A program made the position numbers and the translations under genes. A stretch of 64,000 bases of DNA from Puia dinghuensis (GTDB taxonomy: Bacteria; Bacteroidota; Bacteroidia; Chitinophagales; Chitinophagaceae). This document shows positions 52,918-63,925 of this stretch, piece after piece. Numbering within the stretch: position 1 is the stretch's first letter; the number at the start of each line of letters is the position of its first letter. The stretch lies in NCBI RefSeq assembly GCF_014642875.1, contig NZ_BMJC01000009.1, positions 1 to 64,000 on the forward strand. Reading direction: 5' to 3'. A model generated the notes under the pieces. It was given only the letters and a program-made list of their open reading frames with translations. It had not been told where the DNA came from and did no database searches.

Positions 52918-55176
52918 ATGGAAATAACCGTCAAAACTGCCGAACAGCTCCGACTTACAGCGGAAGAATTCGGTTTGATCCAGGAAAAGCTTGGCCGTAC
53001 CCCCAATTTTACGGAATTATGTGCCTTTAGCGCCATGTGGAGCGAGCATTGCAGTTATAAGAATTCCATCAGGTGGCTAAAGACCCTCCCGCGGGAAGGG
53101 AAGAAAATGCTGGTAAAGGCAGGCGAAGAGAATGCCGGTTTGATGGATATTGGTGACGGTCATGGGGTCGTGTTCAAGATCGAGTCGCATAATCATCCTT
53201 CCGCCATCGAGCCTTTTCAGGGGGCTGCGACGGGGGTAGGGGGGATACACCGGGACATCTTTACGATGGGTGCAAGGCCTATCGCCTCGCTGAATTCGCT
53301 GCGATTTGGCAATATAAAAGAAGCAAAGACCCAGCACCTGTTGTCCGGCGTAGTACATGGCATCGGGCATTATGGTAACTGTTTTGGAGTGCCGACGGTA
53401 GCGGGAGAGATCTATTTTGAGGAATGTTATCATACCAATCCCCTGGTGAATGCCATGAGTGTCGGTGTGCTGAAAAATGGGGAGACGATCTCCGCCACGG
53501 CAAAGGGCAAGGGTAACCCTGTGATCTTTGTCGGGAGCGCCACGGGTAAGGATGGCATCGGCGGGGCTTCGTTTGCTTCCGCTAATATTACGGGTGAAAG
53601 CACGAAGGAACTGCCGGCCGTACAGGTGGGTGATCCTTTCCAGGAGAAGAAATTGCTGGAAGCGTGCCTGGAGGTCATCCATACCGGCGCTGTTGTCGGG
53701 ATGCAGGATATGGGCGCCGCGGGGATCATCTGTTCTACCGCCGAGATGAGCGCCAAGGGTGAAGTGGGGATGCGGATCGATCTCGACAGGGTGCCGGCCC
53801 GCCAGGAGAATATGAAGGCCTGGGAGCTGCTGCTGAGTGAAAGCCAGGAGCGGATGCTGATGGTCGTCCAAAAAGGCCGGGAAGCCGAGGTGGTCAGCAT
53901 CTTTGAAAAATGGGACCTGCCGGCAGCGGCGATCGGGGAGGTGACGGATGACGGGCTGCTGAAATTTTATATGAACGGGGAGCTGGAAGCCGTGATACCT
54001 GCGCACGAGCTGGTGTTGGGGGGTGGTGCACCGCAATATGAACGGCCCTTTAGCGAGCCGGCTTATTTCAAGAAGGTGGATGCCTTCGATGCTGCGCAAG
54101 TTGCAGTGCCGGATGATCTGCGGGCCGTTGCGGAACAGCTTATCGCCCTGCCGAATATCGCCTCGAAGCGTTGGGTGGCTGTGCAATATGACAGTACGGT
54201 GGGCGCCGCCAATACCTCTACGAATGAGCCGAGCGATGCCGCTGTGGTGCTGGCAAAGGGTACGGGGGGTAAAGCGGGTGCAGAGAAGGCGCTGGCGGTG
54301 ACAACGGATTGCAACAGCCGCTATGTATTTGCCGATCCGTATACAGGTGCGATGATCGCGGTGGCGGAAGCTGCGCGGAATATCGTTTGTAGCGGCGGCC
54401 AGCCGCTGGGCGTTACCAACTGTCTCAACTTTGGCAATCCGTATGATCCGGAGGTGTATTATCAATTTGTCCATGCCATCAAGGGTATGGGGGATGCCTG
54501 CCGGAAGTTCGATACACCCGTCACCGGGGGGAATGTCAGCTTTTATAACCAGAGCCCTGACGGCGCCGTCTATCCGACGCCGACTATCGGGATGGTTGGC
54601 CTCCTGGATAACGTCCATCATAAGATGACGCTGGACTTCAAGGAGGAAGGAGATGTTATTTTCCTGTTGGGGAACAGCTATGATGATCTGGGTTCTTCTG
54701 AATACCTGCATAAGATAAAGAAAGTGGAATTCAGCCCTGCGCCGCATTTTAATATCGAGGAAGAATACGGGTTGCAGCAGATGGTGGCGGGGTTGATCGG
54801 GAAGAAGCTGATCCGCAGCGCCCATGATGTCAGCGAAGGCGGGCTCTTTGTGACCCTGGCCGAGTCGGCATTTCCGCGTGGGTTTGGATTCGATGTGGTT
54901 GCTACCGAGAAGGCGATACGCAAGGATGCGTACTGGTTTGGGGAAGCCCAGAGCAGGGTCGTTGTCAGTGTGGCGGCTTCGCGGGTGGAGGAGTTCAAGA
55001 ATGTTGTGAACGGGTTTCCGGTTGCCTACCTGGGGCTTGTCACCGATGGGGAGTTTGTCGTCGATGGCATGAATTGGGGTATGGTGGAAGCGTGGAAGGA
55101 AAAATATGACCGGAGCCTGGAGAGTCATATGGCCCGGCTGGTGGATGCCGACGCCTGCGGACTGACGCAAATATAG
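52918..55176 (+). CDS. purL: Phosphoribosylformylglycinamidine synthase subunit PurL
   Basis: 752 residues, the small PurL that works with PurQ and PurS. It turns FGAR into FGAM in purine synthesis. Motifs: MWSEHCSYKNS, ESHNHPSAIEPFQGAATGVG, GGIHRDIFTMGARPIASLNS, MQDMGAAGIICSTAEMSAKG, and in the second half TNCLNFGNP and GNVSFYNQSPDGAVYPTP. Two AIRS-type halves are visible. Neither purQ nor purS is in the window. Its -33 box lies just before the neighbouring glycosyltransferase gene, a tight divergent arrangement. Confidence 0.95.
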   Translation: MEITVKTAEQLRLTAEEFGLIQEKLGRTPNFTELCAFSAMWSEHCSYKNSIRWLKTLPREGKKMLVKAGEENAGLMDIGDGHGVVFKIESHNHPSAIEPFQGAATGVGGIHRDIFTMGARPIASLNSLRFGNIKEAKTQHLLSGVVHGIGHYGNCFGVPTVAGEIYFEECYHTNPLVNAMSVGVLKNGETISATAKGKGNPVIFVGSATGKDGIGGASFASANITGESTKELPAVQVGDPFQEKKLLEACLEVIHTGAVVGMQDMGAAGIICSTAEMSAKGEVGMRIDLDRVPARQENMKAWELLLSESQERMLMVVQKGREAEVVSIFEKWDLPAAAIGEVTDDGLLKFYMNGELEAVIPAHELVLGGGAPQYERPFSEPAYFKKVDAFDAAQVAVPDDLRAVAEQLIALPNIASKRWVAVQYDSTVGAANTSTNEPSDAAVVLAKGTGGKAGAEKALAVTTDCNSRYVFADPYTGAMIAVAEAARNIVCSGGQPLGVTNCLNFGNPYDPEVYYQFVHAIKGMGDACRKFDTPVTGGNVSFYNQSPDGAVYPTPTIGMVGLLDNVHHKMTLDFKEEGDVIFLLGNSYDDLGSSEYLHKIKKVEFSPAPHFNIEEEYGLQQMVAGLIGKKLIRSAHDVSEGGLFVTLAESAFPRGFGFDVVATEKAIRKDAYWFGEAQSRVVVSVAASRVEEFKNVVNGFPVAYLGLVTDGEFVVDGMNWGMVEAWKEKYDRSLESHMARLVDADACGLTQI

Positions 55177-55216
55177 TCCGCAGCGCCGGATCATTTAATG
55201 TCGGGCCTTCGGCCAT

Positions 55217-55231
55217 CGGACCTGTGGTCCG
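55217..55231 (+). terminator. Weak hairpin after purL
   Basis: CGGACC-TGT-GGTCCG followed by CTTTGTT. A short stem with a poor T-run; possible weak terminator or attenuating hairpin before hldD. Confidence 0.3.
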
Positions 55232-55252
55232 CTTTGTTGATCAGCTATAACT

Positions 55253-56230
55253 ATGAATAAGAAGTATATCGTTGTTACAGGTGCGGCCGGATTCATCGGA
55301 AGCTGCCTGGTGGGGCTGTTGAATGAGCAGGGCTATGATGATCTTATCCTTGTCGATGAGTTCGACCGGGATGATAAGGTGTTGAATCTAAAAGGTAAAG
55401 ACTTTGCCTTCAAGGTCGAGCGGGAGGGATTTTTCGAATGGCTGGAATTGGAGCAGCCGGAGGTGTCCTTTGTCTTCCATATCGGCGCGCGGACGGATAC
55501 CACGGAGTTCGACTATTCCATCCATGAGCACCTGAATGTGGAGTATTCGAAGAAGGTGTGGTATTATTGTACGGAGGGGAGGATCCCCCTGGTGTATGCT
55601 TCGTCGGCGGCGACCTATGGCGGGGGAGAGATGGGGTATGAGGACAGGCATGATCTGCCTTTTGAACTGAAGCCGTTGAATCCTTATGGGGTCAGTAAGA
55701 ATGAATTTGACAAGTGGGCGCTGGGGCAGTCTTCGCAGCCGCCTTTCTGGGCAGGATTGAAATTCTTTAATGTTTACGGTCCCAATGAATATCACAAGGC
55801 CCGAATGGCGAGTGTGATCTTTCATTCCTTCAACCAGATAAAGAAAGATGGGCTGGTAAAGCTGTTTCGCAGTCACCGGCCGGACTATAAAGACGGCCAG
55901 CAGCTGCGGGATTTTGTGTACGTGAAAGACGTGATCAAGGTTTGCTATTGGTTAATGGGGCATCGGCCTGCTTCGGGTTTATATAACCTGGGCACGGGCA
56001 AGGCACGGTCTTTTGAGGATTTGGTGAAGGCTACATTTTCCGGGCTCGATCTGGCGCCGAGAATCCAATATATCGACATGCCGGAGGACATCCGGGATAA
56101 GTACCAGTATTTTACCGAAGCCAACATGCGGAAGCTGCGCGAGGCGGGGTATACCGATGCTTTTTATTCCCTGGAAGAAGGGGTGGGTGACTATGTACGA
56201 AATTATCTGGCTAAAGAATCATTTTTATGA
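55253..56230 (+). CDS. hldD: ADP-L-glycero-D-manno-heptose 6-epimerase
   Basis: 325 residues. NADP-dependent extended SDR that epimerises the ADP-heptose used for lipopolysaccharide core. N-terminal GAAGFIGSCLVGLLNEQGYD, VDEFDRDDKVLNL, catalytic-region SSAATYGGGEMGY, YGVSK active site, and FFNVYGPNEYHKARMASVIF, which is typical of HldD. C-terminal AGYTDAFYSLEEGVGDYV. Its final ATGA overlaps the proC start by 4 bp, so the two are translated in a coupled way. Confidence 0.92.
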   Translation: MNKKYIVVTGAAGFIGSCLVGLLNEQGYDDLILVDEFDRDDKVLNLKGKDFAFKVEREGFFEWLELEQPEVSFVFHIGARTDTTEFDYSIHEHLNVEYSKKVWYYCTEGRIPLVYASSAATYGGGEMGYEDRHDLPFELKPLNPYGVSKNEFDKWALGQSSQPPFWAGLKFFNVYGPNEYHKARMASVIFHSFNQIKKDGLVKLFRSHRPDYKDGQQLRDFVYVKDVIKVCYWLMGHRPASGLYNLGTGKARSFEDLVKATFSGLDLAPRIQYIDMPEDIRDKYQYFTEANMRKLREAGYTDAFYSLEEGVGDYVRNYLAKESFL

Positions 56231-57027
56231 ACAAGAAGATCGCTATTATCGGCGGGGGCAATCTTGGAACGGCCATTGCAGAAGGGTTGATCCAGAGTGG
56301 ATTTGTGTCACCCAAGCATATTCTGATCACCAAGCGGAGCATTTCTACGCTTCATGAGCTGGAGCGGAAGGGAGTGCTTGTCAGCGACAAGAATGAGGAG
56401 GCGGTGCGATATGCGGACCTGGTGATCCTGGCGGTGAAGCCCTACCAGGTGAAGGACATCCTGGTTGCGTTGAAAGGGGAGTTCAGGAAGGAGCACCAGG
56501 TGTTGGTGTCGGTGGTGACGGGGATCAGTATCGACCACATAACGGAGTATCTTGGCAACGGGATACAGGTGGTGAGGGCCATGCCCAATACGGCCATCGC
56601 TATTCAGGAAAGCATGACCTGTATTGCGGCCCGCAATAATGTAAGCGAAGAGTATCTGCAATATGTAATGGATATTTTCAACCAGCTGGGCAAGGCGGTG
56701 CGGATCGATGAGAAGCTGATGGATGCGGCTACCGTGCTGGGGGCCTGCGGGACTGCTTTTGCCATGCGGTATATCCGGGCGAATATCCAGGGGGGCATCG
56801 AGATCGGGTTCGATGCGGCTACCGCCAACCTGATCGCGGCGCAGACGGTGAAGGGGGCGGCGGAGCTATTGCTGCGCAGGGGGTCGCATCCGGAGCAGGA
56901 GATAGACAAGGTGACTACCCCCAAGGGGTGCACGATAGCGGGTTTGAATGAGATGGAGCACCGCGGGTTCAGCTCTTCGCTGATAAAGGGGCTGGTAGCG
57001 AGTTACGATAAGATTGCGAAGGATTGA
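56227..57027 (+). CDS. proC: Pyrroline-5-carboxylate reductase
   Basis: 266 residues. Last step of proline synthesis, NAD(P)H-dependent. Rossmann motif IAIIGGGNLGTAIAEGLIQS, MPNTAIAIQES, and the conserved C-terminal TTPKGCTIAGLNEMEHRGFS. Length is typical. It overlaps hldD by 4 bp. It converges on a hypothetical secreted protein with 7 bp between stops and no clear terminator. Confidence 0.93.
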   Translation: MNKKIAIIGGGNLGTAIAEGLIQSGFVSPKHILITKRSISTLHELERKGVLVSDKNEEAVRYADLVILAVKPYQVKDILVALKGEFRKEHQVLVSVVTGISIDHITEYLGNGIQVVRAMPNTAIAIQESMTCIAARNNVSEEYLQYVMDIFNQLGKAVRIDEKLMDAATVLGACGTAFAMRYIRANIQGGIEIGFDAATANLIAAQTVKGAAELLLRRGSHPEQEIDKVTTPKGCTIAGLNEMEHRGFSSSLIKGLVASYDKIAKD

Positions 57028-57034
57028 TCGATCG

Positions 57035-58165
57035 TTAGTAGACGCCGCCGGAGTCCATGTCGACGGTGTAGATGCGTTGCTTATTTGAGGCCGTCTTCAT
57101 CGTGCCGGGGGCAATCATTCCCGGGGTACCGGGGGTGTACATCGGGGCAACACCGGGGGCGCCGACCCCGGAGACGGTAGCTGGTGTGCCCGGCACATAT
57201 ACCGGTGGTGCGGGCGAGGTACTTTCTTTATACGCCTGGCCGAAGAAGTAGAAGGCTTTTCCCTCTTTCCATATAGGATACAGGCTTCCACTGCGCATGA
57301 TATAGATGGCTTTCCCATCGCAATAACCCCAGGCATCATGCGTATAATAAGAGCTGCCGTTGGCATCTTTGATATATAGTATCTTTTCCTTTTTCTCCTG
57401 TTTGACCTCGAAGTTTTGAATGGAGGGGGCATTGTTGCGGAATTCCTCGAAACTGGTGTAGACGCCCCGGGTGAGCAGGCTGTTGCCGATGATGGCGGCG
57501 TCGAAACGGGACCGGTTGTATTGCAGGATGTCCTCCCTGTGAAGGCGGCGGCCGTGTTCGATCCTGGTGGCGGCGAGGCCTGATGCACTGTCGGTCATAT
57601 CGCTGAGCATGTCGGTGAGGTCTTTCTCCCAAAAATGATAATAGGTGTTGAGCTGGTTGTAGGTGTTGCCCCTTTTATAGGTCTGCAGGGTATCATAGCG
57701 CAGAATGGGGATATACACGCTGTCATTGAAGGCGTAGATCTCGGCTTTTAGCCGGATATGCGTCCTTTCTTCAAGGATATCGGGGTTTTTGACCTTTTCT
57801 TCCTTCAGGTAGTTGGCATCGGAGAGCCAGAGGTTGCGCAGGACGATGAGGGCGGACCAGGAGGCTCCGGGGCGGGCAAAATGGGTATTGAGATAATCGC
57901 CGATCTCCAGGGCGGCAGGATGCTGGAAGACCAGCTGCCGGTTGCCCGAAAACCCCAGGGTATGAACAAAGGTGTGGATACCGATGCGGGCGGTGTCGGG
58001 GCGTTCGTCGATGACTTCGAAATGGCTGAAGGCGTCCGGGGTGAGGGGGTCTGCATTTTTGAGATCGATGGTGACTTTTGGAAGATTCGCGAGGTTGACG
58101 GTCGGTTGTGCTATGCCGGTGAGGGACAGACATAGTAGCATGAGAATAGATATTGGGGTGTTCAT
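57035..58165 (-). CDS. Hypothetical secreted protein
   Basis: 376 residues with a signal peptide (SILMLLCLSLTGIAQ). The mature part is mixed, with ERPDTARIGIHTF and YYHFWEKDLTDMLSDMTDSA; a C-terminal Pro/Gly/Thr-rich stretch (about 315-355, YVPGTPATVSGVGAPGVAPM) and the end VDMDSGGVY. I recognise no domain. The low-complexity tail suggests a flexible surface-exposed or wall-spanning part. Alone on its strand. Confidence 0.6.
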   Translation of the reverse strand: MNTPISILMLLCLSLTGIAQPTVNLANLPKVTIDLKNADPLTPDAFSHFEVIDERPDTARIGIHTFVHTLGFSGNRQLVFQHPAALEIGDYLNTHFARPGASWSALIVLRNLWLSDANYLKEEKVKNPDILEERTHIRLKAEIYAFNDSVYIPILRYDTLQTYKRGNTYNQLNTYYHFWEKDLTDMLSDMTDSASGLAATRIEHGRRLHREDILQYNRSRFDAAIIGNSLLTRGVYTSFEEFRNNAPSIQNFEVKQEKKEKILYIKDANGSSYYTHDAWGYCDGKAIYIMRSGSLYPIWKEGKAFYFFGQAYKESTSPAPPVYVPGTPATVSGVGAPGVAPMYTPGTPGMIAPGTMKTASNKQRIYTVDMDSGGVY

Positions 58166-58433
58166 AGTATCCTTAACAAAATAGTAAAAAATTGTGGTTG
58201 GATGAATAGAATTTTATTTCATATGTAAATGATTGTGAATTGGTTATAAAATGGTGGCCGGATGAAAAAGTGCGTAAAGACCCTATGTCAGGGGGCCGAT
58301 TTCTACGTTGCAGGGAAAATAATGGATTGTTAACTTGCGTTAATGTATACGCGGTCGTAATTTGCACCCGCAAAAGACAACAGGAAATAACAAATCTTTA
58401 TCCCGAAAGAAAAGGACCTAAATCCAGTAAATT

Positions 58434-58616
58434 ATGAAAGGAAAAACCCTTACCGCCATTGTATTGGTTATCGAGATCGTATCTATTAGTATCCTGCACG
58501 CAGTAAAGATCAATCAAACGGAGAAAGCTGCTGCAAAGGAAGTCTCCCGCAACGCGTCTTCGGAGACGATGGATCCCCGGCCGAAACCGGCCATTTCCCT
58601 GGTTACGCTGAGATAA
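58434..58616 (+). CDS. Small single-pass membrane protein (60 residues)
   Basis: Sequence starts MKGKTLTAIVLVIEIVSISI and has one N-terminal hydrophobic segment (about 6-24), then a charged tail ending PRPKPAISLVTLR. A perfect terminator follows 20 bp later, supporting a real transcript. Unknown function. Confidence 0.5.
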   Translation: MKGKTLTAIVLVIEIVSISILHAVKINQTEKAAAKEVSRNASSETMDPRPKPAISLVTLR

Positions 58617-58636
58617 GACAGATTATGTATAAAGAG

Positions 58637-58667
58637 AAGAGGTTCAACAGTCGTTGAACCTCTTTTT
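58637..58667. terminator. Terminator after the 60-residue gene
   Basis: AAGAGGTTCAAC (58637-58648) and GTTGAACCTCTT (58653-58664) form a perfect 12-bp stem with loop AGTC, followed by Ts. Confidence 0.88.
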
Positions 58668-58711
58668 TATCATTTTATCCACAGCCCTTTTCGGGGCATC
58701 ATAATTTCATG

Positions 58712-58719
58712 TAACTTTG
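58712..58719 (+). promoter_or_regulatory. Possible -7 element upstream of pyrG
   Basis: TAACTTTG matches TAnnTTTG; no clear -33 box. If used, the pyrG leader would be about 175 nt, long for these genomes. The rest of the 283-bp gap before pyrG shows no other feature. Confidence 0.35.
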
Positions 58720-58860
58720 CATGACCTCTTGGAATTTCCCTTCTTTATGGTTTTCATAAGGTCAATTCGCGGCCAGGATGCATTTATTCACACATCGTAT
58801 TTTCAGTGGAGTCAGGATCAGATGTTGCTAAGATATTGTTTTCCGCCAGTCGCCCAATAA

Positions 58861-60558
<1,698 letters not shown>

Positions 60559-60646
60559 CCGGGACGGTTTACCGATGTTTTTGGTGCCTGGCGGCGTGCT
60601 GAGAGGTTCCTGCCGATTGAACTGCGGTCGATCAGGCGAGAACCCC

Positions 60647-60654
60647 TATATTTG
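60647..60654 (+). promoter_or_regulatory. -7 promoter element of yidC
   Basis: Perfect TATATTTG 21 bp before the ATG at 60676. No -33 box with good spacing. It also shows that the TTG at 60652 (inside the box) is not the start. Confidence 0.5.
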
Positions 60655-60675
60655 CATCTCCATAAAAAATCTATC

Positions 60676-62520
60676 ATGGGAATGGATCGCAATACGGTTA
60701 TTGGATTTGTGTTGTTGGGGCTTTTATTGTTCTTATACCTATACCTTTCTACTAAGAGCAGCCACGAGCTGGAAGCACAGCGTAAGCATATAGCGGATAG
60801 TGTCGCCCTCGTCCAACAGACGCGGGAGGCGGCGCGTGAGGCTGCCGCTGCCAGGGAAGCTGCTGCCCATAAGGACACCGCTGCTGTAAAGCCGGTGGAT
60901 ACAGCGAGTTTCGAGGCAGCTTTGAAGGGTACGGAGCAGCAGTTGACGGTGGAGAACGACGTGATGAAGGTGGTCTTTAGCAATAAAGGCGGGCAGCCGG
61001 TGGATGTGGAGCTGAAGAAGTTCAAGTCGTATGACAGCACGTTGGTGAAGCTTGTTGCGCCGGGTACGGATAACCGGATGAGCTATCCGATAAACACCGG
61101 GTCGGGTGCTGCCGATATTTCGGAGCTGTATTTTAAGCCTGGCGTAGTGGTAAAGAATGCCGATGGCAGCCAGACGGTGAGTTTCCGGCTTCCTTCGCCT
61201 TCGGGTCAATCCCTCGAGCATGAATTTACCCTGCCGGCCCATGATTATGTACTGGACTGGAGCGTGAAGGTGAGCAATCCCGAAAAGTTCTTTACGCAGA
61301 ACAATTTCAACTTTGGCTGGAATGCTATCCTGGGCAGGAGCCAGAAGAATATCTATGATGAGCGGCGGCTGGCCAGCGTGTGCTATTCCGAGGATAACAA
61401 ATTCGATTATATCTCTTCGAAGTCGGAACGGACTTTTGAGAAACCGGTGCAATGGGTGTCCGTATCCTCGCAATTCTTCAATACGACCATCATCGCCCAG
61501 AATGGGTTTACGGCGGGTGGGGTGCATCTGATGAAGGAGTCGGCGGACACTTCCAATACCGTTGGCAGGGCGCAGGTGAGTTTGCAGGCCAAGGTTCCCG
61601 CCACGGCAGTGGCGACGCTTCCGTTCAGGTTGTATTACGGTCCGAATGATTTTTCCATCCTGGACAAGCAGGCGCCGGGGATGACGCATATCATCGACCT
61701 GGGCAGGAACATGTATTCTTTTGTGCGGCCGGTGAATGTATATATTATTATGCCGGTGTTCAATTTCTTCAAGGAGCATATCAGTAATTTTGGTATCGCG
61801 ATCTTGCTGCTGACGCTCTTTATCCGGTTGATCACCTCTCCTTTGGTATATAGCAGTTATTTAAGTGGCGCCAAGATGAAGGCGTTGCGGCCCGAGATCG
61901 AGGCTATGAAGAAGAGGGTGGGGGATGACCAGCAGCAGGTGGGGATGGAGCAGATGAAGCTCTTCCGGGAAGCGGGGGTAAATCCTCTCGGCGGTTGTAT
62001 CCCTGCGTTGTTGCAGATACCGATATTCTTTGCCTTGTATAGTTTCTTCAACTCCAATATCGCGCTGCGGGGGGAAAGTTTCCTTTGGAGTCATGATCTA
62101 TCCACTTACGACAGTATTCTTAATTTGGGCTTTTCGATACCTGGATATGGCGATCATGTGAGTCTTTTTGCCTTGCTGGCGGTGGTGACCAGCTTCCTGA
62201 TCTCGCTGTATGGGTTGAGCATGACGCCTGACCAGAGTAATCCGGCCATGAAGTACATGCCTTATATCATGCCGGTATTTCTGCTTGTCTTCTTTAACCG
62301 GCTGGCTTCGGCGCTGACCTGGTATTATACGGTGTCCAACCTGATAACGCTGGCGTTGCAGTTTGTCATCCAGAACTATATCATCGATCATGATAAGATC
62401 CTGGCGAAGCTGCAGGAGAACCGGGCCAAGCCAAAAACGAAGTCGAAGTGGCAGGAGCGGCTGGAGCAAATGCAGGAGGCCCAGAAGGAGGCGCAGAAGA
62501 GGGCGCAGTCGCGGAAGTAA
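60676..62520 (+). CDS. yidC: Membrane protein insertase YidC
   Basis: About 614 residues from MGMDRNTVIGF. It inserts and folds inner-membrane proteins, with or without SecYEG. One N-terminal membrane helix (VIGFVLLGLLLFLYLYLS) is followed by a charged coiled region with Ala-rich repeats (EAAREAAAAREAAAHK), a periplasmic beta domain (about 100-350) and the Oxa1-like C-terminal domain with GGCIPALLQIPIFFALYSFF and several helices. A basic C-terminal tail (KEAQKRAQSRK) can contact the ribosome. Confidence 0.95.
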   Translation: MGMDRNTVIGFVLLGLLLFLYLYLSTKSSHELEAQRKHIADSVALVQQTREAAREAAAAREAAAHKDTAAVKPVDTASFEAALKGTEQQLTVENDVMKVVFSNKGGQPVDVELKKFKSYDSTLVKLVAPGTDNRMSYPINTGSGAADISELYFKPGVVVKNADGSQTVSFRLPSPSGQSLEHEFTLPAHDYVLDWSVKVSNPEKFFTQNNFNFGWNAILGRSQKNIYDERRLASVCYSEDNKFDYISSKSERTFEKPVQWVSVSSQFFNTTIIAQNGFTAGGVHLMKESADTSNTVGRAQVSLQAKVPATAVATLPFRLYYGPNDFSILDKQAPGMTHIIDLGRNMYSFVRPVNVYIIMPVFNFFKEHISNFGIAILLLTLFIRLITSPLVYSSYLSGAKMKALRPEIEAMKKRVGDDQQQVGMEQMKLFREAGVNPLGGCIPALLQIPIFFALYSFFNSNIALRGESFLWSHDLSTYDSILNLGFSIPGYGDHVSLFALLAVVTSFLISLYGLSMTPDQSNPAMKYMPYIMPVFLLVFFNRLASALTWYYTVSNLITLALQFVIQNYIIDHDKILAKLQENRAKPKTKSKWQERLEQMQEAQKEAQKRAQSRK

Positions 62521-62634
62521 GGGTTCTCCATGGGCCGGGTCAGCGGCGGGTGGGGGATAGGGTTGGTGAGGTGGCGCGCGCTCGAGTTGGTGGGCTTACT
62601 TGGAGGTTTGAGGGGTCTTTCTTATTTTTAAGGG

Positions 62635-63303
62635 ATGATTTTTACCTATCGTAGCCCTTTATACCTGTTCTTCCTGTGCATTCTTCTACAGTCTTCGGCG
62701 CAGGCTCAGCGGAAGATATCGGAGCTTGCCCTGGTGTATGATTATTCCGTCACTATCGAGGGGGGCAACAAGCTGGAAGGCGTTGGGAATGCCTCGCATA
62801 CCATTTATATAAAGGGCAATAAGAGCCGGTCGGAAATGACCAATGCCCTGTTCTCTTCCACTTCTATTTTTGATTCCAATACGGGTTTGGGCGTGATCCT
62901 CAAAGAGGTGAGCGGCCAGAAGCTGTTGATCAGGATGAACCCGGACAACTGGACGGAGAAAAACCGGATGTATGACGGGATCGTCTTTAAGAATACAGGC
63001 GAGACCAAGGTGATTGCCGGTTATAACTGTGTCAGGGCGACGGGTCAGACGGTTACCGGGGCTACCGTGAGCGTATACTACACTCGGGAGCTTGTGCCGG
63101 AGAACCGGACGTATGATCCTATTTTCAAGACGCTGGATGGTCTTCCGCTCGAATATGAGCTTACCAATGGGAATGTGAAGATCTTATATCGTTTCTCCAA
63201 GATGAGCCTCAACCCGGTGCCGGCGTCGAAATTCGACATTCCCACCAGTGGATACCGGGAAATGAATTATGAGGAAAGTAAGAAGATGAATATCGGAGGT
63301 TAA
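62635..63303 (+). CDS. DUF4412-like secreted protein
   Basis: 222 residues with a signal peptide (LYLFFLCILLQSSAQAQ). The body is beta-rich and matches what I remember of DUF4412 lipocalin-like proteins: KGNKSRSEMTNALFSSTSIF, ETKVIAGYNCVRATG, VSVYYTRELVPEN. Such proteins probably bind or sense something in the periplasm or outer membrane, but no function is established. No operon link beyond position after yidC (114 bp). Confidence 0.65.
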   Translation: MIFTYRSPLYLFFLCILLQSSAQAQRKISELALVYDYSVTIEGGNKLEGVGNASHTIYIKGNKSRSEMTNALFSSTSIFDSNTGLGVILKEVSGQKLLIRMNPDNWTEKNRMYDGIVFKNTGETKVIAGYNCVRATGQTVTGATVSVYYTRELVPENRTYDPIFKTLDGLPLEYELTNGNVKILYRFSKMSLNPVPASKFDIPTSGYREMNYEESKKMNIGG

Positions 63304-63344
63304 GATGGACCGGAGGGCCATCACCCGAAGGGTCGTCATTAGAG

Positions 63345-63701
63345 TTACTTGCGGCCCATGTTGATGCGGAGATCGAGTAACTGGAGGTTATTGCCGCTGT
63401 TGTGGAGGAAAACGGAGGAATTGACCTTGTAGCGATAGGGCATGATGAAGATGCCATTGCCTTTCTCGAAGGTTACCAACGTATTGAAAGAGACGTAGTT
63501 ATCTTTCTTTTCGGCGCCCAGGAAATAGCTCCCCGTGAAGGTGGGGCCCGTTTTGAGGGTGAAACCGTTGGTAGTGCGGATGGGGGTGAAATTGGTTTTC
63601 AGCGGAACGTTACCGGATTTCTTATCTCCGCCGCCGCCCTTGCTCGCAAAGGCCAAACCGACCACTGCAACCATGATGGTGCTGACGAGCATTTTGCGCA
63701 T
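63345..63701 (-). CDS. Small secreted hypothetical protein
   Basis: About 118 residues from MRKMLVSTIMVAVVGLAFAS, a signal peptide. A Gly/Lys-rich linker (KGGGGDKKSG) is followed by a beta-rich domain (TGPTFTGSYFLGAEK, NGIFIMPYRYKVNSSVFLHN), ending INMGRK. The open frame also allows a start at 63737, but the -7 box at 63745-63752 would put that ATG at the transcription start, so 63701 is preferred. Function unknown. Confidence 0.6.
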   Translation of the reverse strand: MRKMLVSTIMVAVVGLAFASKGGGGDKKSGNVPLKTNFTPIRTTNGFTLKTGPTFTGSYFLGAEKKDNYVSFNTLVTFEKGNGIFIMPYRYKVNSSVFLHNSGNNLQLLDLRINMGRK

Positions 63702-63744
63702 CAATTTTCTCCATTCTATTGTTGTCGGTTTAAGCATTCTGGTA

Positions 63745-63752
63745 CAAATGTA
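63745..63752 (-). promoter_or_regulatory. -7 promoter element of the small secreted gene
   Basis: Minus-strand TACATTTG, perfect for TAnnTTTG. Initiation near 63738 gives a leader of about 37 nt to ATG 63701. Confidence 0.55.
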
Positions 63753-63903
63753 GTAAAAAAAATTGGGTATATTTTAACCGCTGGTCACAAAATTTAGTAA
63801 TCCTTTAACGGCCTGAAGCCGATTTAGTTACAGTTTAGCGATTTTTTTTGTGTTTTTCGTGAGCAGCTTGTGTATAAGGATACGTTAAATAGGCGCTGAA
63901 GGT

Positions 63904-63925
63904 TGCTGCATGAGGCAGCATTTTT
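63904..63925 (+). terminator. Small hairpin with T-run near the window end
   Basis: TGCTGC-ATGAG-GCAGCA followed by TTTTT. The rest of 63753-64000 shows no supported gene; an ATG at 63984 preceded by GGAGGG could open a gene beyond the edge but only 17 bases remain. Confidence 0.3.

Noticed and set aside
53077-55194. 705-codon minus-strand frame opposite purL
   Set aside because: Antisense shadow of purL with no family resemblance.
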